Positions 35,646 to 47,264 of a stretch of 64,000 nucleotides of DNA are shown here, one piece after another. The stretch is from contig CACRXP010000853.1 of NCBI GenBank assembly GCA_902702965.1, forward strand, positions 39,344 through 103,343. Reading direction: 5' to 3'. Under the pieces are notes generated by a model, which did not search any database, was not told where the DNA came from, and saw only the letters and a list, made by a program, of their open reading frames with translations. Made by a program: the position numbers and the translations under genes. Numbering within the stretch: position 1 is the first letter of the stretch; each line of letters begins with the position of its first letter. This stretch comes from Spirometra erinaceieuropaei. Taxonomy: Eukaryota; Platyhelminthes; Cestoda; Diphyllobothriidea; Diphyllobothriidae.

Positions 35646-35979
35646 ATCGTCCATAGCGCCTTCTGTTTCATTTCTGTGCATGAATATTTCCAGTTGGATT
35701 CATCCTCATCCTACTTGTTATTGATCAGATTATTTTAACCAAACCTTATTTGCTATCCCCGCTGCCTCACCTTTTCATCCTATACGAGCGGTACCCTTCA
35801 CTCTCAGTGTCAACGCGGCAGTCATCTACCCCAAATATCTGGCCCCTAAGCGACATCAACTAATTATGTCCAACGATTTCACCAGCCACATGATAGCCAG
35901 CATTTAAACCTTTGTCCTTCCAGACGTATTGTTTGGTAACATCGCGTTGTGGCCGCGCGTTGTAAAGTCCTGTTTCGTC

Positions 35980-36600
35980 CACCGCCAGATTACACGAGAT
36001 GATACGAAATTTCACTATGCTTTGCAGAACTCTCAATAGTTATCGCCACGGAACCCCGCAACATCATAGCTTGCCCGCCTACAGAAGCCCCATATGCTGC
36101 ACCAAGGGGGGGTCTTATTTCCCTTTGGTCATGCTCGGTATCCATACCTCGCTCAAACCCCGTTTGGAGTTTTCCACTGGCGAACTTGCTTACGAGACTA
36201 CCCTACGAACTTCCGGCGGCATTTTCGGATCACCTCAAGGCTTTGCCGATCTAGATGCAACAGATTATGTCCAACGGTTGTGCCAAACAATGGTTTACCT
36301 CTGACCCGTACCTTCATGCGTTCCAGCAAGTAAGTCATATATTGAGCCTGAATTGCTAACGTGTTCTTCTGTTCTTCGTCTCCTTTTGTATTTATCCACG
36401 TAGATAGTTTGCGTAAGCCACTACAACGGCCCTACGAGGGACCATTTTGATTCCTGTCGCGCACGGACAAAAATTTCAAAATCGTCCCCGGTGAGAACAC
36501 CGAAGTGGTACCAGTCGACCGGATGAAGGTGGCCTATACCGACCCTCCTTCGCCCACCCCAACTGACCAGCCCTCTTCACCTGCCGCAATGCCTTCTTCG
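35980..36600 (+). mobile_element. Ty3/gypsy integrase C-terminal remnant
   Basis: In the first part the translation LVMLGIHTSLKPRLEFSTGE and then LAYETTLRTSG correspond to the end of a gypsy integrase core. From about 36411, VRKPLQRPYEGPF and then VPVDRMKVAY match the GPY/F module after it. Several stops and shifts (for example after MVYL at 36300 and within YEGPF*FLSRTDKNF) show it is dead. Everything before the integrase is missing or unrecognisable between the two LTR-like repeats. Confidence 0.78.
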
Positions 36601-36777
36601 ATCGCCCGGCTTCGTTTCCACCTGATAACCCCGTGCATTCTCCTCCCACTTCCACCCTAAAGGGCAGCGGTCGTCGTGCCCATTTCTCCGTCCGTTAATC
36701 AACTTATACATTATACCTAACACTTGTTTAATTTACACCCGTTTTTCACATTCGAACTCTATTCTCCTGAGGGATGT

Positions 36778-36960
36778 ACTGTAGCGAGATGAAAAGCTTT
36801 TTGTTTAATTGCGCCAAAAATACGGCGTGTAAAAAAATTTTGCCACAACTTTTTAATAACAAATTTCGTCATGCTGCATATTTTCGGAAACTCTGTTCTT
36901 TATAATTATACTCACGATTGACCGGTTTATTTCTTACATTTTTATGCATACTGATACATC
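36778..36960 (+). repeat. Candidate right LTR of the gypsy remnant
   Basis: Begins 'tgtagcgagatgaaaagc' after a purine-rich 'cctgagggatgtac' that could be the polypurine tract. It pairs with the copy at 35478. Confidence 0.6.
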
Positions 36961-37380
36961 AATTAAAAATGAAGTGACAGATAAAATTAATGACGTCGCT
37001 TGAGCAATATTTCTGCCCATTTCATTATAGTTTCCACGACCCTGACGATCAGACATCTCCCGAATTCTCGAAACTTACAGGCGTAAGTACCAGCCCCTTG
37101 TCGCGGGTTGCACATGATGAACTGTGTTCTGGCTGGAGGCTTCAGAGAAATAGGAGGCTGGTGCTGTCTACAGATTTCGTGGTAAAATGTATTGAAACAG
37201 AACAGCGACGTCTCCAGTCCATCTGCTCCTGTCGGACTTTCCGTCTTTTTAACAAATAGCCGGCAATTCCGTAATTATTGCGTTACCATTCATTGCCAGA
37301 AACTGGGAGCAATGGGCGTTTATCTCAGGAGTGCCAAGTGCTGTCCGCAGTGCCAGTAAAGGTCGAACAATTAACTTACC
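36961..37380. other. No gene recognised
   Basis: The 89-residue frame at 36990-37259 has no family features. Confidence 0.4.
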
Positions 37381-37840
37381 TAATTTTGGTAGAAGGGCAC
37401 TCATCGATCGTTCTTAAGGAACCCACTCGTTCCGTTGCGCCTATCGGGCTCTCTCTCTCGAGCCCACCCAGTAGCTGACGACGACTAATAAGCCAGAAAC
37501 GGCCATTTCAGTCTCCCTTGTCTTCGTCGGTAATGCCATTCTGCCTATATCATGCGCCGTTGTGCGGCTGCTGGTTGGGCTCGAGAGAGAGCCCATACGG
37601 CACAACGGAACGAGTGAGTTCCGTAAGAACGATCGGTGAGCGCCCCTCTACCATTGTATATTCCCGATCGAAACCGACAGGACAACAGGCCCGTGATCCA
37701 GTGGTTAGAGGCGTGGACTTCTAACTAACAGATCGCGAGCCTCGGGTGTTCCACACTTCGGAGTTGGGTGTGACTGGCTGACAACGGCTAATAAGCCAGA
37801 AATGGCCATTCCAGTCGTCCTTGTCTTTGTCGATAGTAAC
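37381..37840 (+). repeat. SINE2 cluster: inverted fragment plus tandem units
   Basis: A minus-oriented fragment (37381-37465) faces a plus unit (37463-37690) and a second plus unit whose tRNA-like head begins at about 37686: A-box-like 'tgatccagtggttagagg', anticodon loop CTTCTAA (TCT, as in tRNA-Arg), and a decayed B box 'gggtgttcc'. Body markers are 303 bases apart (37475 and 37778). The inverted tails ('gagagagcccatacgg' and its inverse) can fold into a hairpin. Confidence 0.8.
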
Positions 37841-39050
37841 ATTTTACTTAGTTTTGAAGTGCAAGAAGCTATGCTGACACTATGCACTTGAATTCTCATT
37901 TGCTTCATAATCTTCGCTTTACGTGTCCGATGAGTCATGCCAAGGTTTTGCTGGCTGCCTTGGGTGATTAGTGGTCAAAACCGCGCCCTGCACTCTAGCA
38001 ACCGTGGGCCTTGGTAACCCACGATTGCCTAATTTTTGTCGACGGGTTTGAGGAGCGCAAAAGTACAAGTAGTTTGTTGTGATAAGTAGAAGCATGTGAA
38101 TCTATTGTTGCTGACGAGCGCTAGAAGCAGATGCCAGGTGTACCTGCCTCTTATGTTTTTGCTCTATTACAAAGAAAAGGGTGCGGTCTCCAGTGATTTC
38201 GTCACGGTCGTCTAGGCGGTTGTGGTTTGGCTACTCTACTTGAAGTGCATAGCGGTCAACTTCAGTAACATCTATGGGGTGGCGGCAGACGAGTTTTCAC
38301 TAGGCATGTTTTTGATCACGTGCTATCTTGCTCGAAAAAATTGATCGGTGCTTCTGTTACCGTTTGTTAAGTATTTCTCTAGCATAGATTGTTAACGTTC
38401 CTTAAGCTGCCAGATAATATCTCTTATGTCCCACTGGTTTTCTAATGAAGTTTGATAACTGGCCTCAGTTTCTATACATTGGCGTCAGTGAGATTTGGCT
38501 GGTAGAGCTGTCTTTCGTCAGGGATTATGAGTTGGCATTAAGATACACGCTGATTAAACTGGCAGTTTAAGTTACAAACTGCCTGGGTAGAGGACTGTTC
38601 TCCGAAGCTGTGCTCTTTTATATGGACATCTGGCTACACCAATAAACTGGATGACGTTTTATGCAATTGGAAGAGTGTACGGACCATACACCGTTCGCTC
38701 AAAAACTTGTCGACTTCAGCCTGCTGTAGTTTCATTTCGCATTAGTAACACTGCCCCATCAACTGTTTGTACGACCGAAATATGACTCACCGCATTGCGG
38801 TCAAGGAAACACAATACCGCCGTAATCGAAGACAGACCAGCTCAGGAAACGAAAAAAAACCTAATAATAAACTCGACGAGTACAGTGAGTCTTCTAAAGT
38901 GAAATACTATGCTATTCCTGGAGGATTTACCATACCGACAGCACAGGTGTTGGCTGAGAGCCCAGGCACACGCATCTCACCCGCCTTGTGTCGCTGGATG
39001 ACGCAAATGAGGGGGTCCGGCCACTGGTATATGACCTTCAGCTCGCGTGC
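37841..39050. other. No gene recognised
   Basis: About 1.2 kb without named repeats. The frame at 38767-39096 is polar and lacks family features. Confidence 0.45.
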
Positions 39051-39423
39051 TGTTCTTTTTAGTTCCCTCGGAAGCTACCGTACAAATTTAGAGTAAATCC
39101 TTCGGAACTTTGCCTTTTGTACTCGCTCCGAAAGTTCATATGAATATTTAAACGGCAATTCATCATCTATTGGCTGACAACTTTCAGGTGTCCTTCGGAC
39201 AGGGAGGTAGGCTGCAGTGAAGTTCTGAATGCATTATGACGGTAGTTTCGACCAAGATGATATCAGATTGTGAACCCTGACTGACATGGATTCGAGAACC
39301 AGAATATGAATGGGACGCATAGAACGATACAATTACTTTGTTGGCCACTTAGCCTAATCCTATCTCAAGTCCTTCTTGCTCTGTTTAGTTCTTTGGACGT
39401 TAGAGAGGGGGAGGTGGGAGGTA

Positions 39424-39715
39424 CAGTAGGTGGACTAACTCATGAAATGTCAACTGAAATCCCGAAATGTGATTTCACTTCGAAAAGACTAAATAAGGAG
39501 AGTTGTAAAACTAATCAGCCTGCAGTAAAATTTTATAAAAATTCAGTTACCGTACGATGTCGGCTTTCGAACGACTTTCCTTCCGACAGCATACAAAAAC
39601 CATGCTTTGCAAAAAATGACTACTTAAGTGGCATGCATTTTCCTCATTGATTTTCCATACCCCTAAAAGCCCAATTGTATTTCATGGAAAATATGCATAC
39701 AAAAGCTGCATTTTA
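39424..39715 (+). mobile_element. Fold-back fragment M4 (left arm only)
   Basis: Starts 'cagtaggtggactaactcat' after a TA (39422-39423) and follows the family for about 290 bases, to the 'gaaaatatgcata' word. The opposite arm is missing. Confidence 0.82.
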
Positions 39716-40639
39716 TAAGGGGTTATTCATCCTTTTCCCCAAACTTGGATGCGCATTATAGTGGACGCCTGAAGTCGGTAACTCTTACTACTTGACACAG
39801 AACTTCCATGAATCCTTCGGCCTAGAACTCGATACCCCATAAATGTGCCAAAATGTTCTAATATTAATAGCAATATCCTTGGAGCCAGCCATGCGTCAAG
39901 TGAGTTTTATCCAGTGTACAACTGTCAAAATTCTCTGGTTAAATATAACAGTTTGTAAACTTGTCTTCTTTAATTTCCGACAAAATTAATGCGCCAAATT
40001 GAAGTAAATCTTCCGAAAGAGACCCTTTCAGGCAAGGTCCGAAATTTGTTATGAATATTTGAACTGAAATCCATCAGCTCCTGCGGAATAACCGCGTAAT
40101 ATTCACAAACCACCAGCAGGCACCCAGTAGTATAGAATTGCGTAATTATGTATCGTACTAACTGAAACTAAAGTTTGTATACCAGAGGACACAATGGGAA
40201 AGCTGGGGGACCACAGATGAGCCGAACCCCTTGCAGCTGCCTCAGGCAGCGGCACAAGATTGCTTACCATGCGTGTCTGAGCGTTTAGCTATTACCTGTG
40301 TTGTTAGTACGGTAAATAATTACGCAATTCTTTTTTCTCAACTCTTGCAATGCCAATTTAGATAGTAAACTTCGGCAACATAGAATATTTTGACTAGACA
40401 GTCTGCAGACATCTATGGAAGAGCTATAAATGAAATTACTTGCATTCTGAGACGATATGCCTGTAAATATCTCCAACGAGCAGAGGGGGAGGATTTGGAG
40501 TCATGACTGTACCCAAAATCGACTGTAGGACTGGGTGTTTCTAGAAAGACAGGCACAATTCAGTACGAATTGTGAAGCTATATTGATTGAGAAAACTGAT
40601 CGATAGTGAATTGACCCATTAGCTGGTACAACTTGACAG
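39716..40639. repeat. Dispersed-repeat fragments, no gene
   Basis: The stretch 39980-40260 carries 'gaatatttgaactgaaatcc' and 'agatgagccgaaccccttgc', which match (the latter inverted) the repeat at 31200-31650 and 58770. Nothing else is recognised. Confidence 0.5.
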
Positions 40640-42115
40640 TAAACTTTCATGATCAACCTGTCAATATCTTCCCACGCACCCTACTCAGACACAGATGTCG
40701 CTTACTAACGAAGTGCTTAAACGCCTTACAGGAACGAGCCAGTTCTTTTGGGATATTGCCAAACCTTTTCAACAAACTGAACCGACCATCGTTAAGATCT
40801 ATCGGCTGCCTAAAGTTCATGCAGTCGGCGCGTCCGACTACGACATTTCTAAGCAGCTATTCCTCCAGCTCCGCCCACTGAGGAGGAGGAGATGCGAAAC
40901 TTCCACTGGTAATTCTACAGAGTTCCTAAAGGAATTACGAAGATTTACAATTTTGGTTGCTGAGATAAGGTTCTCCTAAGATTGCATTTCTTTGTTCACA
41001 TTCAAACTGCTATATCTAACCGTACAGTGGACGGTAGAAAGATACAGCGAAGGCGCTTTCGTAATTCCCTTACTTGAACACATTCGACCATGTATATTAT
41101 CAACAACTGAATCGACCTCCCGTGGGGTCACCTGTGCCTGGCTTTCTTGTCGAGGTGACAATGAAGAAATTCGACGCTATCGATCTTTTGCTGGTTGATC
41201 TTACATTCTGGCTGCGAGATTTAAAAGATCTATTTTATGTCGTTAAAAAGTAATAATGGGAAACATTTCATGTCTTCATCAACTCAGCACTGCGAGGGAT
41301 TAATTTCACACTCAAAAAGGAGTTTGACAGCAAATTCCAGTTGAAGCATATTTTTGTACAACAAACGGCGGGCCGAACACTGCGCATATCTGTTGGCCGC
41401 AAAGAAACCATGCAGATGTCACCTTCCACTACGGAAGCAAAGATCGTATCTCTCACACATTTATTTGTGTCGTCAACAGCCTTTTGCTTCAACCAAAATC
41501 ACACTGTCCTGACGAAGAATATTACCCAGTTGAACTTAATTATTTGTTCGAATTATTTTTTTAGAAGTAGTAAGCTAGAAATTTTTTACGCCGGTGAATA
41601 AGGAACCAAGATTTAGAAGAAATGAAGCTGGATTCTTTCGGTCAGACGCCCAAACCGAAAACCCGGCGAACACTAACTGACTCTGAGAAAACGTCCAAAG
41701 TCGTTGAAAGGCAACAGAGGAAACACCAAGTGCGTGTGGTACACAAACCTATGATAACTTTGCACAATCATTTCTTACACCCTAGAGATAGGGTTGGCTA
41801 TTTGTTCAGGGAAGAAGTCATCTACAAGATCGCATGTAATGCCGTTTTTTGTGGTCGGACTGGAAAAAGACCTGCACACACATTCACGAACATCAGTTGG
41901 CAGTAGAGAGACAAAACAGCTAGTCTCAATTGACCTTGCATCCCCTAGATAGGGCGCACACTTTCGCCTGAGACAAAACTCACACTGTCAGTGTCTGCCC
42001 TTCCAGGAAAATCGAGAATTCCTCGATGCAAGGCAGTCGGGCGAGTCATAAATCAATCGGCACATTGCGCTGGATGCCGTGTACTCAGGCAGAAATGGCA
42101 ACGGCGAGAGTCAAT
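40640..42115 (+). mobile_element. PLE-d: decayed Penelope-like element, second lineage
   Basis: Segments in several frames follow PLE order. Around 40800 IVKIYRLPKVHAVGAS is the LPKVH motif. Around 41200 LTFWLRDLKDLFYVVK stands where WLRYVDD-FVIVK is expected, so the catalytic YVDD has become DLKD. Around 41640-41760 RKHQVRVVHKPMIT lies before the nuclease, and at 41815-41880 EVIYKIACNAVFCGRTGKRP is the GIY-YIG region. Stops occur after most segments. The RKK-x-VAHKP block links it to PLE-j and PLE-k, not to PLE-c. Confidence 0.78.
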
Positions 42116-42199
42116 TAAGACTACATGACACGCAAAGCGGTCGCCTACTGGCACAAACGCGAAATAATCATGGATTTTCTGTGCGCTCTTAAACTTTTA

Positions 42200-42515
42200 A
42201 CTGCCTATGACACATTCGTTCTGCCTTTTGAACCAAATGGGTATAAGAAAGAATATTTTTGTGCGTGTATCCTTACAATTATCTTTGAATTTATAGGGAT
42301 ATCTAAAATCAATTGGATAAAGATCATACAAAATTTTTGCAGAGTGTTGTCTTTGCAGGCGGCCAAATTTAAGTTCGTCCAAAATCCGGCACCCTAAAGT
42401 GGCTGAAATATCTCGGGATTACAATGTAAAATATATAATATTTCAATCGTACTTAGGTAAGCTTTTCGAATCGAGAGCATATTACAGAATTTCCGCTAAC
42501 GTTTCTTGATAAGGC
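42200..42515 (-). mobile_element. Fold-back fragment (M3-like subfamily), one arm
   Basis: 'gaatttccgctaacgtttct' and 'ttcgaatcgagagcat' match the inner-to-outer order of a right arm, ending near 'aaggcgcatctatgcag'. The preceding 'ggccaaatttaagttcg' lies where the arm's inner part is expected. Confidence 0.55.
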
Positions 42516-42559
42516 GCATCTATGCAGAATACAATAACCGACAAAAATAAGGTAGTAAG

Positions 42560-43345
42560 CGTATTTTTCATTTTTAGAAGTTTCTTTTCATGAGATATTT
42601 TAAGGTCGGGCAGTGCCCATTCAAATAAAATCGAATCAGTCCGTTTTTAATGCTCTTTATGAATTATACAGCGTTAAGCACACTAGTTGCAAAACACGAA
42701 CCCTATATGACGTCTTTTAATAGCTTGTAGAAAGGACATCGACGCATATATGAGTTTCTTTAGGAAGAAGAGTATAAAACTTCTAGACTGAAAACCCTTA
42801 GCACATGTGCGACGCTAAATATGGTTTAAAAGTATTAGGAAATCGCAAATCTTTCTAAAACGTAGGTACACTCCTCATTTAAGTATAAAATATGTACAAG
42901 GAGATTTGTTAGTAAAGGAGGACAGAAAAAAAATATTTTAAAAAGAAGATAAACCCACAATCTCCGGAACAGTAGGTGTATTAGTCTGAGCTTTCGGTCT
43001 CCACTAAAACACCTACTGTCCCAGAGATCGTGTGTTCATTTCCTTTACAACAAGAACCTGGGATTCGCATTTTAGCTCCCATCCGTGAAATATTTTTATG
43101 TTTTTCTATGAAATACATATGCATTTGTGGGGGTGTATAAAATCAACGAAAAACGAATGCTAATTAATGAACAAGGTTTTTGCAGGTGGTTGAAAATAAG
43201 TGCATTTAATAGCAAACATCCGAGAGCATTGGGACTATCAAGGAATTAAGCCGCAAGCCAATTGGTATTACAACAACACTAAAGTATTCCTTCTTATGCG
43301 AAAACCCATTCCAGAATTTCCGTTAACACTTCGAGAGATCAGTCG
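42560..43345. mobile_element. Diverged fold-back element with nested mini-hairpin
   Basis: The right part (43130-43345) follows the family's right arm, 'gaatttccgttaacacttcg'. The left part (42590-42900) shares inner words such as 'aagtataaaatat' and 'tttaggaagaagagtata'. A 24-base inverted pair at 42956-42979 and 43009-43032 contains cagtaggtgt...acacctactg, the terminal motif of the M1/M2 subfamily. Confidence 0.55.
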
Positions 43346-43899
43346 TTGACAGAAGTATGACGCTTTATTAGATGAAGGCCTCATTTGGTTCCTGAATTAG
43401 AAGTTCCCATCAGCACCGATTATAGCCCCGTTAAAAAATGAATCCTTAAGATGTCATGTGGGCAAATCTCACAAAGAATGACGCGTTCTGGAAGATCCTC
43501 CTTGGAAAAGTCATGCGGAACCAATTTTCCAGAAGCCCTTCCAATGTCTTTTAATTCGTGTGCGAAAGTTGGATGTTTAATACTGAGGTGTTTAAGGACT
43601 TCACTAATTGTGACGTTTGTTCAGACAATCCCATCAGGTTACTCAGGTTGACCGTCAGGAACTTCTGTCCGTTGCCTGGCTTGTCCTACAGGTTAGAGAC
43701 TTCGTTCCTAAAATGCGAAAACCGCTTTTTGCAAGCCAACCTGTCAAAACCTCAAGTTTTCTAACCCTATTCGGTTCCCACACGGACGGGGACTATCCTC
43801 CCTAGAAAGCTCTTCACCTTCGCCTGATATACAATGTATAAATTTATGAGAAGATAAGTCGATCACAGGGACCATGATTTTTGTTGTCCTGAAGTTTCA
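43346..43899. other. No gene recognised
   Basis: Overlapping short frames; may be the decayed 5' part of PLE-e, but I see no motif. Confidence 0.35.
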
Positions 43900-45490
43900 A
43901 AGGCAAACACGAAGATGGTGTTCCACTTTGCCCCACCGTATCTCGGCGCGGCACACCCACATTCAACCCATGCCAAATGGCCGTTTCTACGCCTGACCTG
44001 TCTCGCTTCGGGCTCTGATTCGACAATCCGCTCATCCGTCGATTTCTTGGAGAGATTCAGTTGGCAGCAGCTCGACCCTGACGAGGTTATGGTACCATTC
44101 GACGAGACCTCACTCTTTGCCGCGATCTAGAAGAGTTTGACCATTAAACCTGATGGAGGCCTTCCTGATACTTAATGCACCAAGGCAAACAAGACACCTA
44201 AACAAGGATGCTTTATGAAGCTGCTCAAAAAACAGCCTCAAAACATACTTTTCTTTTGAAGGGAATGCATACGGGCAAATCAAAGATATGCGATGGTTTC
44301 ATCACTGTCTGGTTTCATCGCTGAAGCGGTCCTCCGAAGGTCAGAGATATTGGCATTCGTAACCTACAAGCCAAGATTTTGGGTGCGATATGTGGACGAT
44401 ATTTTATCGTTCTCAAGCGTGAGATGGGCTCGAAATCCCACTCACTCCAGAGCTCTGTTTTCCTTGATATTCAATTCACGATAGAGACAGGCACCACAAA
44501 CATTCCTATTCGCCCTGATTCATCCTAATGCCAACGGGTGTCTGAAGACGATGTTATACAGGAAAATCACTAACACACGTTATTTCTTGAACTACCACAG
44601 TAACCGCCCATAATGTCATGAAGCAGCTGTGTGCAAACTCGCTACAAAAGAGCTGATGCTCATTGAAAACGAACCCACCAACAAAGTGGCCAAACTCCAC
44701 TATCGTCCGTGAATGTTCACTTTCAGCGGGGACCCAGCAGCATTGTAGGACGCAGTAGACGGTCCAAGCTAATTACAAAGCCAACAGCGATTCAACCGAA
44801 AGCCTGACGGCCGTTACCATATAATGCAAATCCATCTGAAACAGTTGCTCGTCATATGTAGCCGTTAGGTATCTGCATCGCCCGCAGACCCGAGGCAACA
44901 GTTAGGGGTCTGGTCATGAAACCAACAACCTCCTGTCACGAGTTGAAACAGCAAATGCCGTCCGTCGAATCTAATGCAGTTCCCACCAGGCGAACTACAT
45001 CGGAAAGCCCGGTAAAAGATTCCAGACCCGTATGAATGAGCACAAGAGAACAATACAAAGACTGTACACTGCGCAACTTCAAACACTGTCTTCACATTCC
45101 GAGACGCCAAAGTCTTGGACCGAGGGAGATACGAAACGTTCAGGCAGACGCTTGAAGCCTTGCACACCATAACTGTCCTCATCAACCGCTGTTTGAGTTC
45201 TCCAGCAGACAATCAAGCCCTAGGGATGCCGACCGGTAAGCTAGACCGTTGGTGGGATGTCATACCAGACTCAACGACGGTCAAACCCAAACCGAGCGAG
45301 ACCACGGACATGAGTGCAGGCGAGGGACACCTGATGACGACCTCAAAATTATGAGACCAGCTGTTGGCTCAGAATGCCGGAAGACACGAGAACACGTCGG
45401 AAATGCACGACAGTGACGGGATCGCCAGCCCTACAGCACCAGCGATGTCAACACCAGCTTAGCAACCACGGTGCATACGCTCGCGGACAG
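43900..45490 (+). mobile_element. PLE-e: Penelope-like element with intact YVDD
   Basis: Around 44060 VPFDETSLFA matches the FDV-SLF motif. At 44293-44412 LSGFIAEAVLRR and then WVRYVDDILSF include the catalytic YVDD (44389-44400), the only unaltered one in the window. At about 44985-45060 ANYIGKPGKRFQTRMNEHKR is the GIY-YIG core. Frameshifts and stops separate these parts (for example the stop at 44128), so the element is dead despite the intact motif. Similar to PLE-h at protein level. Confidence 0.82.
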
Positions 45491-45499
45491 GTGCGAACG

Positions 45500-45935
45500 A
45501 GGCATGAATGCGGGATACGCGGAGCGTGAACGGAAGTTTGCAAAACGTTAGGGCAAATACATTGCGGTCTATGAATCCATCTTTTTTCGTCTTCTTCTTA
45601 TTTGAAGGATTATGAATGGAATATATTTACATAGATGGAGAAATGCATTGCCGGTAAAGACAAGGGGGACTGGAATGGCCGTTTCTGGGTCATTGATCGT
45701 CGTCACCCCGACGACCTTTCACGACGAGGGACTGGGAGTGAGCCTCTGCCGTCATGAAAATAACCACTCACCCTCTGTACAGCGCGCAAACGACCCAGAA
45801 GTCAGTGGCATGCCGGCAAGTACACAAATACTGTAAAGCGCTGTACGTAATCTGCCTCTAACGATGGAAGCTTGTTTGGTTTCGAGAGGTCAGGACAATA
45901 AATTAATGGTTCCCGTGATCGCCCCACCTTCTCAG
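45500..45935 (+). repeat. PLE-e 3' part with SINE2 insertion
   Basis: At 45636-45720 'gcattgccggtaaagacaag' and 'ctggaatggccgtttctggg' are a SINE2 fragment. The stretch 45825-45930 ('actgtaaagcgctgtacg', 'tggaagcttgtttg', 'aggtcagga') matches 56262-56360 after PLE-h, so both copies share a 3' end. Confidence 0.65.
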
Positions 45936-45938
45936 TTA

Positions 45939-46922
45939 CAGTAGATGTGCTAACTCATGAAATGTCAACCAAAATTTCGAAATGCGTTCTCGTTTCGAAA
46001 AGATAAATTAAGTAGTGTTGTAAAACTAATCATGATGCAGCATAAATCTATAATTATCCAGTTACCTCAGGGTGTCGGCTTTCGAAAGAACTTATTCTCG
46101 GCTGCATGCAAGATCTATACTCTGCAAAATATGACTACTTATGTAGCATGCAATTTTCTCATTGATTTTCGATACCCTTGAAAACTCAATTATATTTCAT
46201 GGGAACCATGTATAAAAATATTCATTCTTTTACTTATTCGGTAGAAAATCACGTCTTCTTTCAATTTCATGCTGAAAAGAAGAGTATACTTTGGTTTTAA
46301 AAAACATTTCTAATTCCCGAATAATTTTGAACCTGACCTGATGTTACACTTCTATTCAATGTTTCAAAACTACGAGCTGTATATTTTCCGTGTACGGAAA
46401 ACCATGCATTTCTCTACGGTGTTAAGAGGAGACCATATGAGGTTCATAAAATTAAGCAGTGGATTTGAGCAATATCGTCAACTTTACAAGCCACATTTGT
46501 AACTGCAGATACATGACGTTTCATGAACGGCGATTTAACGGTCTTAAAAAATCTCACAATTAGAAACTTTTTTAAAACCGAATTATACTCTTCTTTTGAG
46601 TATGAAATTGGAAGAAGACGTGATTTTCTACCGAATAAGTAAAAGAATGAATATTTTTATACATGGTTCCCATGAAATATAATTGAATTTTCAAGGATAT
46701 CGAAAATCAATGAGAAAGTTGCATGCTACATAAGTAGTCATATTTTGCAGAGTATGGATCTTGCATGCAGTCGAAAATAAGTTCTTTCGAAAGCCGACAC
46801 CCTGAGGTAACTGGATAATTATAGATTTATGCTGCATCATGATTAGTTTTACAACACTACTTAATTTATCTTTTCGAAACGAGAACGCATTTCGAAATTT
46901 TGGTTGACATTTCATGAGTTAG
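45939..46922. mobile_element. Fold-back element M5, near-identical arms
   Basis: Starts 'cagtagatgtgctaactcat' after TA. The right end stops at 'gagttag', lacking the last ~12 bases. Translating the outer 225 bases of each arm gives two 74-residue peptides that differ at only two positions, so the arms are about 97-99% alike there. The centre is near 46430. Confidence 0.9.
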
Positions 46923-46923
46923 T

Positions 46924-47264
46924 ATGTCGGGGAAGGCACATTTTCTCTTTATCGCGTAAAACATATAGGTATATCAATAAAAGGGAAGTTTGCGTTCAGG
47001 AATGATACAAGGAAAAGGGAACACCTTGATTTTCCTACAAACCTTCTTCCGGCAAGCAAACATATACATGTCAAGTAAGTGTGTGGCCCCCACTGTTGTG
47101 GTTATGATAGAGATAGGACCCATAACAGAGGGAGTCACAAGCTTACTTGAGATTTTTATTAACCTCAACTAATATGGCCTCCGACGTACTGGTGACCGGC
47201 AACGACCGTAAAGAGTTATCCGCGCCTAGCTTGTTGCACTGTTAGTGAGCTGTTTTATAGATAT
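46924..47264. other. No gene recognised
   Basis: Short frames on both strands, no features. Confidence 0.45.

Noticed and set aside
45957..46181. 74-residue frame repeated on the other strand at 46691-46915
   Set aside because: The two frames are the inverted arms of fold-back M5; no start context or family features.
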